Source: Filobasidium wieringae
Taxonomy: Eukaryota; Basidiomycota; Tremellomycetes; Filobasidiales; Filobasidiaceae
Direction: 5' to 3'
Assembly (NCBI GenBank): GCA_001600055.1
Contig: BCIV01000010.1
Span: 372,001-436,000, forward strand
Length of the DNA stretch: 64,000 nucleotides
A model generated the notes under the pieces. That model was not told where the DNA came from. It worked only from the letters and a program-made list of their open reading frames with translations, and did no database searches. The translations under genes and the position numbers were made by a program. Within the stretch, counting starts at the first letter, position 1, and every line of letters starts with the position of its first letter. This document shows positions 47,145 through 64,000 of this stretch, piece after piece.

Positions 47145-48398
47145 CTACATTTGACTGAACGCTCCCGTTTTCGAATGTCCGAATCGATCGTTCAACGCCC
47201 TGGCATCTCGGACTAGACTCGATCGATCTTTCTCTTCCATCAATTTGCCTTTCACTCCCAGCATGCTATCTCTGTCCCAGATCACTGGAGCATCCGCCTT
47301 GTCTTTACCAGAGGTCGTTTTCGCGTGTTGGTCCATCAGGGAGGACACCCGATGGTTTGCCTGTTCATACGGTCAGAAATCTCTTCTCCGAACTTGGCGG
47401 GAAAGATCTCACATTGTGCTGATCGATAGTCGCTCGGATCTCTGCATCCTTCTGCTTCTTTCTCCGTATGTTCGCTTCCTCTTCAGCGTCCACTACAGCC
47501 TTTCTTTTCCCATTCTTCAGTCGTTCTAGTTTCTAGTAAGCGTAAGATATCGAACGCTCAGCCCCAAATCGGATCATTGCGTTGAAAGGGCAACCTACGT
47601 CTGCAGGCGATTCTGTCCAGGCGCTCATATCCGTATTGGCCTCTTCCGTCCGAGCAGAGAATCCTCGACTCCTCAGTTTGGTAGGGTCCATTTCTGACGG
47701 ATTGTTGTCAGTCTTGCGAGCGGGATGTAGAAGGGCTTGGACCGAGAAACTCACTCGATAGCATGTCTGAAGCTTCTGGCGGGTTAAGCATCCATTCTTC
47801 TCGCTGCAAGACTTTAGGTTTGGCAGCATCCTAAACCAGAATCAATTCAAGTAGGTCATTTCAGCAGCTACATTCATGCAGGATACTGTAACGTTGGACC
47901 GGCGCAGCGCACCTCTCTGATCTTGTTCAATCGTTCTTCTCGCTCCAGGAATTCTCTAACTCCATCTCCTTCCCGGTCGCCAGTATGGGCCATATACGCT
48001 CGAGGACCGATATCGTCATCATCATCATCGCTCAGATTACCCGGGAACGTAGGCCCTACAGGTCTAGAGCGAGAGGGACCTGCTGCAGCCGATGATGGTA
48101 GAACCGGGCCTTGCGGTTGTGAGACGGGTCCAGTCGAACCCCCTGCTTTTGCTCGACGAGCAGCGAGAATGTGTGGGGGAAGACTAGGTCCGACCTCTTC
48201 TATCTCTTCTCTCTGTTCCTCAGGTGGTATCGATCTGGATGGACTTGCGGTCGAGGAGGTGGAAACGCTTCGATCTTTCTGTAGATGAGGAGGAAGTGCG
48301 GGACCTGCAGAGCGTTCTGGTTCCGGTGAGCTCGACGGTGCAGCTGATTTCTTCCTATTGAGAAGATGAGGAGGGAGTTCGGGACCTATGCCTGACAT
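47145..48398 (-). CDS. GPALPP motif / DUF3752 protein
   Basis: The N-terminus carries three GPxLPPH motifs: IGPELPPHLL, GPALPPHLQ and VGPSLPPHIL. An IGPRAYMAH and a VGPTFPG variant follow. The conserved C-terminal DUF3752-type region reads REEWMLNPPEASDM, LRSRGFSARTEE and MSAWTESPAD, followed by a highly basic KLERLKNGKRKAVVDAEEEA helix. It ends FGHSKTGAFSQM-stop at 47145. The family is the fungal counterpart of human GPALPP1 and its function is poorly known; a nuclear RNA-processing link is often suggested. Introns split the C-terminal part and all keep frame. The start codon is divergent from NBR1 by 491 nt. Confidence 0.8.
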
Positions 48399-48889
48399 TC
48401 TGGAGACCGCGACGCTTCTTGTCAGCTTGTCAGCTGGGTCTTGGTGCGATCTTTATAGCGAAATGAGAATATGGTGAATTCGAAAGCTCATTAATATTAT
48501 TGATTATTGATCTTATTGAATCTACCGACGGTGATCATATCGCATATCTGTTATCAAGACGGCCGGATCCGTATTCTATCGGTCCACGCAGAGTCCAAGG
48601 CATGATGCTCGCTCATCGCTCACTCAGTTGCCGCGAGATAAGAAGATCATCACCCCCCTTGACTCGTATATCACTACTTGTCGCCCCTTTTCACTCCGAT
48701 CCCCCTTTCTCCCTCCCAGCCTTTATCAGCGACATACGAGTCCCAGGATTGCTGGCACTCAACTTTCATTATCGACCGAGTCATTTACTTGAGCCATCCA
48801 AATCGCTCGCAGCAGAGGCTTCACGCAGTCTTTCTTCAAATCGCAATCGGAACCACAACGTTTTAGGTAACCGATAACCTTCTATCATC
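48399..48889. other. Divergent promoter gap between the GPALPP gene and NBR1
   Basis: 491 nt between opposing start codons. Short plus frames here have no features. Confidence 0.4.
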
Positions 48890-52371
<3,482 letters not shown>

Positions 52372-52718
52372 AAACTCGCTACTGCCAATCGGACCACTCC
52401 TCCTTGCTTATCCTTATACCCTCTTCCTTGATCAGAATCTATGTCAACATATGTGTACAAACCCCCAACTCAATATACGTAAATCTAACTCCAACTTGTA
52501 CCGGCTGTATCTGAGAATGTATCGTGATATCATACGTTTCAAATCTGACTACTTACTGCTCATTTGCTCAGCGATCCAGGGACACGCGTGAGAATTCGAT
52601 TTAAGGCGATTAGCACTCATTACCCTACCCTTGTACATCTTAGCATCTATCAGGCCCTTGTATTGCCAGCGGTATCGGTTGTCGATCCAGCCGTTCACCA
52701 GTCTCTACATCGTTCAGG
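52372..52718. other. Gap between NBR1 and CEF1
   Basis: 347 nt holding the NBR1 3' region and the CEF1 promoter. Nothing else seen. Confidence 0.45.
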
Positions 52719-55908
<3,190 letters not shown>

Positions 55909-56222
55909 TAACAAAGATGTGTACGAATCTCCAGCGATAGCTGATATTAGCACCGCATCAATCGGGATGCTATGCAAGCAATGTACAGCATGTGTGGCTA
56001 TAAAGCTTTTCATGACTTTATCGACGTTTTTGAGCCTGCGCGGTCCGACTGGAGGGTTTCTGCTCTCTCTGCTAACCACGGGCCCGCTCCTCGAGCACAC
56101 CGGCATGACCTAAAATCTCTCCTCTGCGACTTTAATTATGGTCCCTAACGGAGATTGGTGATCCAACCAGTATTCCAGCTGAAATCATCCACACCTTCCT
56201 TCTCAACAAAGCAAGTCTAACA
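55909..56222. other. Convergent 3' gap between CEF1 and HIS2
   Basis: 314 nt between converging stop codons; nothing seen. Confidence 0.45.
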
Positions 56223-57258
56223 TCACGATGTCTGAAGATCCCAAAATGGACTTTGGGCCCAATCGCCCTCGAATTTCCGTGCCTCAACAGCTCCGCTGTC
56301 GTTTTCTGCGAGGTACCAGATGTCCTTGACATCCAATTCCACCAGGTATTTTCTCATACGGAGGTAGTTCAGTCCGACCGCTTGAGGTCCGTGTGAATCG
56401 TCCGATAGACATAGCCGTCCGTTGTTTTCCAGGATGAGCTGTGGAAGCGAGGAAGGCTAAGTCGCTTAGTGAGCAAGGCAGGGGAAGGGTAACTTACCTT
56501 CAGGACCTCGATGCCGGGATAAGCGGTCTCCCAACCTTTTCTGAAGCTGGCCGCGTTCACCTCGAACAACCCTCCGTAGCTGATAATAAACGAGATATTC
56601 CTCTTGACCAATTCCCAAACGCTCTTATATTCGTCCAACCTTATTTCAGGGGTATATAAACGACACAGATCGAAATGCCCAACCACCTGGGGTTTCAGGG
56701 TTTGTAGCATTTGGTACTGAGATTCAAAGTAGTGTTCTAGGAACCTGGAGAGGTTCGGGGGGACTGAACCGGAAGTGATCACGGCGTCGTCATAAGCGGG
56801 TTTATCGAAATCGATAGGGGTTTCTAAGACGTGATGTAGTGATCCTACTATATATTGAATTCGACCTTTTTGGTTTCGGATCCATTCGGTTGTTTTGACG
56901 AGGTCCGTTTCTGTTATGTAATCGGTCTCCATTCCTACTAGGAGAGTGATTTTGGAAGCGTACAGTGCCTTCAATCGATATGCTTCTTCCAGGAAACTGA
57001 GGTAGGTCTTCTCCAGCTCTTCCGGATTCAGGTCTGACTAAAGTCTCCAGAAGTCAGAGGCATGTGCGACATTGAACATCAGAGAGCAATCACCTCTTCA
57101 GGATATAGGTCTTCTTGCCTATATCGTGGGGCATGTTCCGACAACCCGTACACCTGGAAGCCTTTCGAGATTGCCTCTTTCACGACGTCTTCTAGCGAGG
57201 TGCCTTGAGCGGCATGCCTACAGAACTGTCCGGAATGGCTATGATGCGAGTGTGGCAT
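56223..57258 (-). CDS. HIS2: Histidinol-phosphatase (PHP family)
   Basis: This enzyme dephosphorylates histidinol-phosphate to histidinol, the penultimate stage of histidine synthesis. The start at 57258 (MPHSHHSHSGQFCRHA) is followed by the YGLSEHAPRYRQEDLYPE block. Typical PHP-type metal ligands are visible: HSHHSHSG, GLSEH, LLVGMETDYI, YIVGSLHHV, VVGHFDLCRLY and LCLSDDSHGPQAVGL. The last exon (LILENNGRLCLSDD) ends WDLQTS-stop at 56223. All ligand-bearing motifs are present, so it looks functional. An alternative upstream in-frame start uses TTG and is not needed. Two introns, both in frame. It is the second histidine gene in this window; HIS6 lies 43 kb away, so they are not clustered. Confidence 0.93.
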
Positions 57259-57511
57259 GGTTTGTCCTGTTTGCAAATAGCGTTGATGATATAGGTCTGA
57301 TGCCTTGCAAGTTTGTAGAGCCTGTACATGGGAACTAGCCTGGTCGACAAAAAGTCAACAAGATTATGGATTCATGAACACAGGTGGCAATAACAAACGG
57401 GCTTTGCCGCGTTGGATGATACGTCATCACCTTGCATCGCGATCGAAACCGCATGCCGACGTGATTATTCAGATCCTCATTCACCTGCAAGTTGCCTCCT
57501 CCCTTCAAACG

Positions 57512-58543
57512 ATGAGACTCTCCCTCTCTTCGACTCTGACAACTATCACAGTACTCGCAATACTATATATGATACCTTCGCTCGTACAGACAGCCGTTCG
57601 AAGACTACCAACTCAAATCACACGCAGAACAGCTCTCGTCGGAACCACCTCGCCTCTCGCAGCCTTTTCACTTTTCAACCTGGGTTCTAGCTTTTCCAGT
57701 ATGGGCGGTCGAAACGATATTCACGATCAGGAGGCTCCTCTTCCTCCTAAGGTCAATAAGGGGGACAGCGAATGGAGGGCCCAGCTTAGCCCTGAGCAGG
57801 TGAGTTTAGTCTCAAGCGGCGAATAGTGTATCTAGCTAATGTTCATGTCGACGGCAATTCTTTAGTTCCGTGTTCTGAGGCAAAAGGGAACTGAAGCTCC
57901 AGGTACCGGAAAGTACAACAAGCACAAGGATGACGGAGTATACAGTAGGTCACCGTCGTCCGTCGGGCTTGTAGGCTGGATAATGACTGATTGATCATCA
58001 TCGTATAGCTTGTGCGGGATGTGACGCCCCACTTTACAAGTCCAAGACCAAATTGTACGTTTCTGTCTGTCAAGCATGAAGTCGATAACTAACTTGGTTA
58101 TCCTATACAATAGCGATTCTGGCTGTGGATGGCCAGCTTTCTACGAGGCTATCCCGGGTGCCGTCGGCCGAAACATCGACCGAAGCATGTTCATGGAGCG
58201 AATCGAGATCGTTTGCAACAACTGTAAGCCCAACGATCAAGCGCATGTCGGCAAAAGATTATACTCATTAGGAGATACTATTCATTTCATCAGGTGGTGG
58301 ACATCTAGGGTAAGCTAATTTTCATCCTCCAATTTAACGCCACAAGGCCTGACACCTGCCATCCGCTCAGACACGTCTTCAAGGGAGAGAAGTTCGGAAA
58401 CCCCATCGATGAACGTCACTGTGTCAACTCCGTCTCGTGAGTCCTCGCGCCAATCTGGACCGCATGTCGAATCGGCGACTAATTTCGTCCTGGGTGACTC
58501 TCTTTCCAGGCTTTCTTTTGGTAAGGAGGACGGTACCGCCTGA
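57512..58543 (+). CDS. Methionine-R-sulfoxide reductase (MsrB)
   Basis: This enzyme reduces methionine-R-sulfoxide in damaged proteins. The start at 57512 gives MRLSLSSTLTTITVLAILYM, a hydrophobic or mitochondrial-type N-terminus; an internal start at MGGRNDIHDQ would give a cytosolic form. The MsrB domain follows: EWRAQLSPEQFRVLRQKGTE, CAGCDAPLYKS (first Zn pair), DSGCGWPAFYEAI, CNNCGGHLGHVF (second Zn pair) and ERHCVNSVSL, where the Cys is catalytic. It ends EDGTA-stop at 58543. Five introns are needed, one splitting the CNNC/GGHLGH motif; all joins restore consensus. The dual-start possibility parallels known mitochondrial/cytosolic Msr pairs, but is inference here. Divergent from HIS2. 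Confidence 0.92.
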
Positions 58544-59339
58544 TCATTTGGAAAAGAAAGAGGAAAGAAACGTTGTAACTCTGTCGGGTTGATGTTATGA
58601 AATGGATGAAGATCACCGATCTCAAAGTGCAGAATGCTACGATATCGAACGTTTTATCGCCGGCTCGCCATCTTGTGGTCAAGCCTACCTGCCCTGATGA
58701 TTGACCAGCGAATTCGTAACGTGTCATTCTACCCTTGATGAACAGAATACCCGTTCTTGCCTTAGAATCGTCAAGGGGATCACTGCTCAGGGGGAGGAGG
58801 TTAAATTGGTCACGTGGCCTCTTTGATTTGCTTCGCTTAGACCATTCTGCTTCGCCGTAAGAGAAAATGACAAATCTTGTTTACTTGACACAAAAGAGGT
58901 AGTTGACTTTGTCAAATCCAGCTGGAAAGGATCCACCCTACCGTTCTCGTATGCTGAACCCCACGATGGCTTGTTCATGAGTTGTAAACGACCGTTTCGA
59001 GGAGCGATTGATAGAGATCAGTTGGGCGTATTTTAGATTGTTTGGAGACATTGTGCTGAATGTGCGAGACTGCTGATCATCTCGTAGGAACCTAACTACG
59101 CACCGACATCCGGCTCATGTAACATTATGAGCGCAGTTTAGCCATACGCGTCTCGTTCTGGATAATATATAGATGTGCATATGTGATACAGAGAGTGCTA
59201 ATTGGCGAAATGTCCTGGTGTAATTATCTATCGCATGGCAGTGAAACCGGGGTTCATGGGGCATTCTATCCTAAATCAAACGGTCGAGCCTATAATCCTG
59301 GCGAACTGACTCGCAGATTTCTGCAACAGTCGAGTATAG
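58544..59339. other. Convergent gap between MsrB and the kinase
   Basis: 796 nt between converging stop codons, with a CACGTG at 58811-58816 and no convincing gene. A short minus frame at 58787-58978 is not protein-like enough to call. Confidence 0.45.
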
Positions 59340-62300
59340 TTAGTCTCTGGCTGTAGTGATATTTGAAATCCGAGACGAACCCTTGAAAGCAGAATGGGCA
59401 CCCTTCACTAGAGTAAAGCTAGCCCCCGTCTCATAATTGGAAGGTCTCATAGCGTGCATCACCTCAACCTTGAAATAGACGGCTTTGCTGGCAGCGTCTA
59501 TAGTATACGTGGTTGTTAGCCGACGGGAATAAATGCTCTGACCGATGCGTTGCTTACCGAGGCTAGTAGCAAGTTTGCAACGTAACACGATCTGATCCTG
59601 GAACTTGTCGGCTGCGACACGGACACCCAGTTGATTGAGACGCTGTTGTAGTACTCTTGACGTCATAGCCACACTCTCATACGACCATAACGTATAAGGC
59701 GCGGGTTTGAAATTGAAGAGATTCTGGAACCAAGATCTTTTTGGGCTGTCAGACGATTCTACCAATGACTTGGCACCGAAAGGAACAGGACGGATAGACA
59801 AGGCTACGAGAACAAAAAAGCTCAGTTCCAGACAGAAGAGGGATTGCCATTACATGGTCGATTGCGTACCTTTCTTCTTCTCGCTCCATCGGCTGTTAAC
59901 AGAGGGCGCTACGCGCGAGTTCCTCGAACCTGATCCTTCGTATCCCTTCAAATCCTCATCAAGCTCGATATATACGTAAGAGGTATCTCGAGGTATAGAT
60001 GCAGGTGGTGGTCGCGGTGGTGGAGGTGCCATGCGCTGCGAAACCATGGGAGGAGGTGCTTCTTCCTGTTGCTCAGCCCATCGACCTGAGTGCCTCCTCG
60101 TGCTGGTCGCGGCAGAGCGCAAACTGGGACGTCTGGTAACTTCAGCCTGCAGTGTTTCGTACAGATTAGGGGTCCATGGCTCTTGTGTAATGGCTGGTGT
60201 CATAACCAAAGCATCCGACCGGACGGAGAAGGTGTCCGCGTCCGTAACAGGGCTGAAGGGCATCAAGAGATCGCTCTCGTCGTCCTCCGCATCTGCGAAT
60301 CGGCTTGTATCAGCAGCTTCAGATGAGCCTTGCCTAGCTTTAGTAGGTCGAGGACCGGGGCGTTGAGACGACTCGGAAGCTACTGAAGACCTCGCACTCA
60401 TACTGTTCAACTGCAAGGCTACCTCTTGGAAGAACTTCTGTACTTCCGTATCATCTACAGATGGTGCCTGAATGACTGTGCCAAGCTCCACAGGCGCAAA
60501 TGAGCTACTGTTCTCGTTGTTGTTCTCTACCCTAGTCTCCAGTACATCGCCGCCTGCTGTCGATTGTATCTTTTGCGAGTTGCGCGGGGTGATAGGAGGT
60601 CTTGGCCCTTGCGGTACCGGTCGCAAGTTCAGTTTAGCGAGACGCTCCTGAACAGTAGGGCCCATCGCATCACCACGATGCGTTCCTTGAGCCTTTGTCG
60701 GCGTTGGAGCCTGAGGTCTAGGAGTGACCTCAGCTGCGCTGGTCCGATTTACAGCATTCTTCGATTGAGATGTCTCGTTCAGTGCTTTACGTGGTACCTG
60801 TGATTCGGATTTCTCTGACTCTTGTTTGGTCTTGCGACTGGTACTGGCATGAGCATCGTTCGAAGCATCATAGTTTTCGAGATGACGGTTTCTATATTTG
60901 ATCAGCAAATGATATATAGCCTTCTCCCAGGTTTTGCTGTGAATGCGGCTTGTCAGCATACGCCAGGCTCCAAAGCTGATTATTTTTCCGTTTGTGACCT
61001 ACTCTGCACTGAGCAATGCTGCAATGATGTCATCCTCGCTCGCTCCGTGCCAAAGCGTCTTCAAGTTGCTCATGATATCAGGATCGATCTCGGCTGCGGA
61101 CTCGACCGGACGTTCAACCTCGTTGAGGGCAGGAGGCGGTACAAGAGGACGTCCAGGTATCTCATGCGGAGGTTGAGATACAAAGAAGGGATGAGTAAGT
61201 ATCTCTGCCATCTGAGAATAGTGGAAGTAGAGGATACGCCATCAATTCTTGAGTCATCGGGACAGCGCGATCAGTGCTTACTGTGATACGCTGTTCTGGA
61301 TCTTTTTCCAGCATACGGTAAAGCAAATCTCTAACGGGTCCCTGGACTTCCGCTGGCATTTCGAAAATCCCGGTCTTCACTTTGAGCAGCAAGACTCGGA
61401 TGTTATCGTCATCAAAGGGTAGACGACCCGTAATGAGCGCAAAAAGAATGATACCACACGACCAGATATCAGAAGCAGATCCATGGTATGATTTGCCCTG
61501 CGCGAGACGAATTATGATGTTAGCGTGCGCTCCAATTCAGACGTGATATTGGTGCATACAGCTACGATCTCAGGACTGGCGTAATGCGGACTTCCGCAGC
61601 TAGTTTCTAGCATACGCTCGCCCGCTTGCCATGCTGCCATACCAAAGTCAGCTACTTTGATGTTTTTGTCCTTATCAAGCAGAAGATTTTCCGGCTTGAG
61701 ATCCCTATGGCAAATGTTGAAACGATGACAATAATCGACGGCGTGAATGATTTGCTGGAAGTAGTGCAGAGCCTCGGTCTCAGGAAGTCTGCCTCGCTTG
61801 ACTAAGTAATCAAAGAGTTCTCCACCCGGAACGTATTCCATAATCAGGAATCTGTCGGTTTGATATTCTAATCAACACAAGTACAAAAGACGTCATCGGA
61901 TCGAACACGTTACTCACAGCTCGCCGCTAGTCTCCCATACATCATACAAGTTCAAAACATTGGGATGATCAATGAGTTTCATTATGACAATTTCCCGCTC
62001 GATGCCAAGCAGGACTTTATCTGCTCGCGCGCCTGCTTCAGACATGGACATTCGGGAGTTCAGGATCAAGCCTTTGGGTACAATCTTGATTGCAGCATAT
62101 TTTCCAGTCACGCTGTGCTTTGCGATCTTAACTCGGCCTAAAATATGATCCTAATTTAGGAAGATGTCACAGATGTATACGGTATGGCAGACGTGACGTT
62201 ACCTGAACTTCCTTTTCCGATTGTCCTGCCAATCCTCCATTGACCGATCATTTTAGGTTCGTCTTTGCCTCCATGCGACGAAGACACTGGCCTTGGAGGT

Positions 62301-62356
62301 TTATGAGCTCGGTGAGCTCGATCATCGGTTCTAGGTCTTTCTGTTGGGCGTTCCAT
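59340..62356 (-). CDS. GIN4/HSL1/KCC4-type (Nim1-related) protein kinase
   Basis: This is a septin- and morphogenesis-linked Ser/Thr kinase of the AMPK-like group. The start at 62356 is [12 protein letters not shown], then [16 protein letters not shown] (P-loop), YAAIKIVPK (VAIK Lys), [32 protein letters not shown] (catalytic loop), VADFGMAAW (DFG) and [11 protein letters not shown] (APE). A UBA-like segment follows ([17 protein letters not shown]). The long tail is basic and disordered, ending in a KA1-like module ([38 protein letters not shown]) with a stop at 59340. KA1 domains bind acidic membrane lipids. Family placement rests on the loop sequences and the tail; which of the three yeast relatives it replaces cannot be told. 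An open leader frame lies directly upstream. Confidence 0.85.
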
Positions 62357-62988
62357 CGTCGAGTCTGTCGCGATTCAATTGACGATAATTATTTCAAGGT
62401 GTAAGGTGTGTTCCTCAAATTGGTGAATGTACTGGGTAATCAATCCGTTTATGTCGTGAGGTATTCGGATTTGATTTAATACGTCGAGGGTGTGGATGTT
62501 TGTGTATATAAATGGTGTTTTGTGCTGAAGTAATGAGCAAGTAGAGTCGAATCCAGCGATAAATGAATGTGAATGAGCGTAGTCAAGGTATCTAAAACGA
62601 GCGTGTTGTGGAGGGCCAGGTAGATTATCAGACAGAACAGAAGGGATAAGACATGAAGCAGCCACTTGAGACCTGTACGGTGATGGATTGCGACGTTCTT
62701 TGGCATGACGGATCGTGAAACCTGCGAGGTTGTAAGTCTGCCATTTGTTGTGATGTTTGAGAAGCGCGGGACCTGAATTGTGGGCGCGCTTTCCGGGCGA
62801 TTCGCGATCCAGGAACGTAAACAAGAATTCGCCGTCATCAATCAATTGTTGATGTCTTTTCCTTGCGAGCGGTAAACTACATATGTGTCGCCTGATCAGA
62901 CAAAAGAATTTCGGCTATCGCATAGTTAATGAGTATACATACAACACATCTCTTCAAAAAGGACCCATGCCCATGCCACTCTGGTCAA
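62357..62988. other. Gap and open leader between kinase and sulfite-oxidase-type gene
   Basis: 632 nt on the minus strand between the sulfite-oxidase-type stop and the kinase start. It contains a 157-codon ATG frame at 62375-62845 that ends 19 nt before the kinase ATG, with no recognisable domain. It is either a long uORF in the kinase leader or chance. Confidence 0.4.
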
Positions 62989-64000
62989 TCATGCATTCTC
63001 GGTGATTTCTTGGACCGACCAGCCATCAAATTGTACCCCTCTCAAATTCCATTCTGGCCACCGTTCTTGCTGCGTGCCTTCCGCATCGACTTTAACGAAT
63101 CAATGATTAGCTGATAGCTCACTAGAGGTATCCGATCATAGTACCAAGACGAATGCTTACCAGCTCTGGCAACCACGAAATTGGGTTTCCCGCCCTTTTG
63201 TGTGTCAATGGGGCGCGTGAAGTCCCACAACTGCCAATCCCATCTTCGCTGTGTATCTGCAGCTCCGGAAAGCTGTACAGCCTGCCAAACATCCTGGTTC
63301 TTAGCTGCCAATGTCAATGCCTCTTCCGAGTCATTATCTGTTCCTGTCGATCCCGGTTGCTCCACTATGGCTATCTCGATCCTGCTGACCGGTACGCCTG
63401 TCAAATCGTTAATGAAGATAAGTATTGCCCCTTGACGGAACCCATCGCCTTTAGAATCATACCTCTTCTCCCTAGACTGTAACCCTCAACCTTGAGCAAC
63501 CCTTTGCTGGCTTTAGCCTCGACGACCACAGACTGCAAGGGCGAGAAAGACAATGCCGAAACATGCTCCATCCATTCTTGCTTCGCTTCTGAAGAAGGTT
63601 TCTTTTCGTTCGGATCCATAGGAAGAGCTTTATAATCGTATTGTTGTGCGTGGTGTTGCGACTGTGGAAATATACGTCAGGTCTAGAATTAGCGAACGGC
63701 CAATCTTGCCTGCTTACCGGCTGAGAAGAGATGGTGATCTGCTTGAGCCACTTGACCGAACGAGCTCCTATTACTCCCGGTACAACCACACGAAGCGGAG
63801 CCCCATGTTCCAGAGTCAAGGGTTCGCCGTTATGATCCCAGGAAAGCATTACAGGTATATCCTCGTCGCTGTTTCATCAAGCCAGATAGATTAACGTTGT
63901 ATCAGACTCCTATGAATCTGCAGACTTACAGCAAAAGCTTGCCTTCGATACTGCCGCCGAAAACTCCTCCCTCTTCTTCCCCGCAGTCCTGACTGCTCTC
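62989..64000 (-). CDS. Sulfite oxidase-type molybdopterin enzyme, C-terminal part (5' end outside window)
   Basis: The visible part covers the end of the Mo-cofactor domain and the dimerisation domain. YGGSI-like context (GGVFGGSIEG), then MLSWDHNGEPLTLEHGAPLR and VVVPGVIGARSVKWLKQIT are the hallmark of sulfite oxidase-type enzymes. The dimer domain reads LSFSPLQSVVVEAKASKG and VSRIEIAIVEQPG, then WDWQLWDF. The last exon (VDAEGTQQERWPEWNLRGVQ) ends EITENA-stop at 62989. No heme- or FAD-binding extension follows, so a nitrate reductase is unlikely. It oxidises sulfite or a related substrate, usually in mitochondria or peroxisomes. Localisation cannot be judged without the N-terminus. Confidence 0.85.

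Overview
The window is nuclear DNA from an intron-rich fungus, almost certainly a basidiomycete and most likely a tremellomycete-type yeast. The genes are compact and carry many short introns (mostly about 45-75 nt) with GT..AG ends and CTRAY-like branch sites. Intergenic gaps are mostly a few hundred bases. The products are a standard fungal set: ornithine decarboxylase, HIS2, HIS6, PMT4, CDC5/CEF1, TFIIIC tau, an NBR1-type autophagy receptor and a carotenoid oxygenase. I saw no rRNA, tRNA, transposon or CRISPR, and no prokaryote-style operon. The species call is inference; the eukaryotic gene structure is visible directly. Spans given for genes include introns.

Layout. 1-4113 (-) is a long coiled-coil protein, cut by the window edge. 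4331-6002 (-) is an SLC25 carrier. 6351-7037 (+) is an RTC3/SBDS-N protein. 7315-8121 (-) is an unknown protein with an in-frame TAG. 9242-10921 (+) is ornithine decarboxylase and 11451-12744 (+) is HIS6. 12859-17382 (-) is a TFIIIC TPR subunit, 17725-19008 (-) is the p23/SBA1 co-chaperone, and 19671-22489 (-) is an OPT transporter. 23886-24164 (+) is the LSM-fold NatC subunit NAA38. 24804-27953 (-) is PMT4, divergent from 28224-30419 (+) PTC7. 32173-34782 (+) is a carotenoid cleavage oxygenase. 35389-37722 (-) is an acidic unknown and 38131-41957 (-) a GH63-type hydrolase. 43696-46949 (+) is a PSP1 family protein. 47145-48398 (-) is a GPALPP/DUF3752 protein, divergent from 48890-52371 (+) NBR1-like. 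52719-55908 (+) is CEF1/CDC5. 56223-57258 (-) is HIS2, divergent from 57512-58543 (+) MsrB. 59340-62356 (-) is a GIN4/HSL1-type kinase, and 62989-64000 (-) is a sulfite-oxidase-type enzyme, cut by the window edge.

The genes are mostly independent housekeeping functions: polyamine and histidine synthesis, Pol III transcription, splicing, chaperoning, N-terminal acetylation, O-mannosylation, autophagy and methionine/sulfite redox. I see no biosynthetic cluster or defence island. The most notable sequence-level observation is in the p23 gene, where two introns separated by 218 nt are 63/64 identical. Others are a GC-AG intron and an ATG-only first coding exon in CEF1, a carotenoid oxygenase with an added C-terminal membrane segment, a gene with an in-frame stop that may be a 36-nt intron, and an unresolved 5' region upstream of the GH63 gene.
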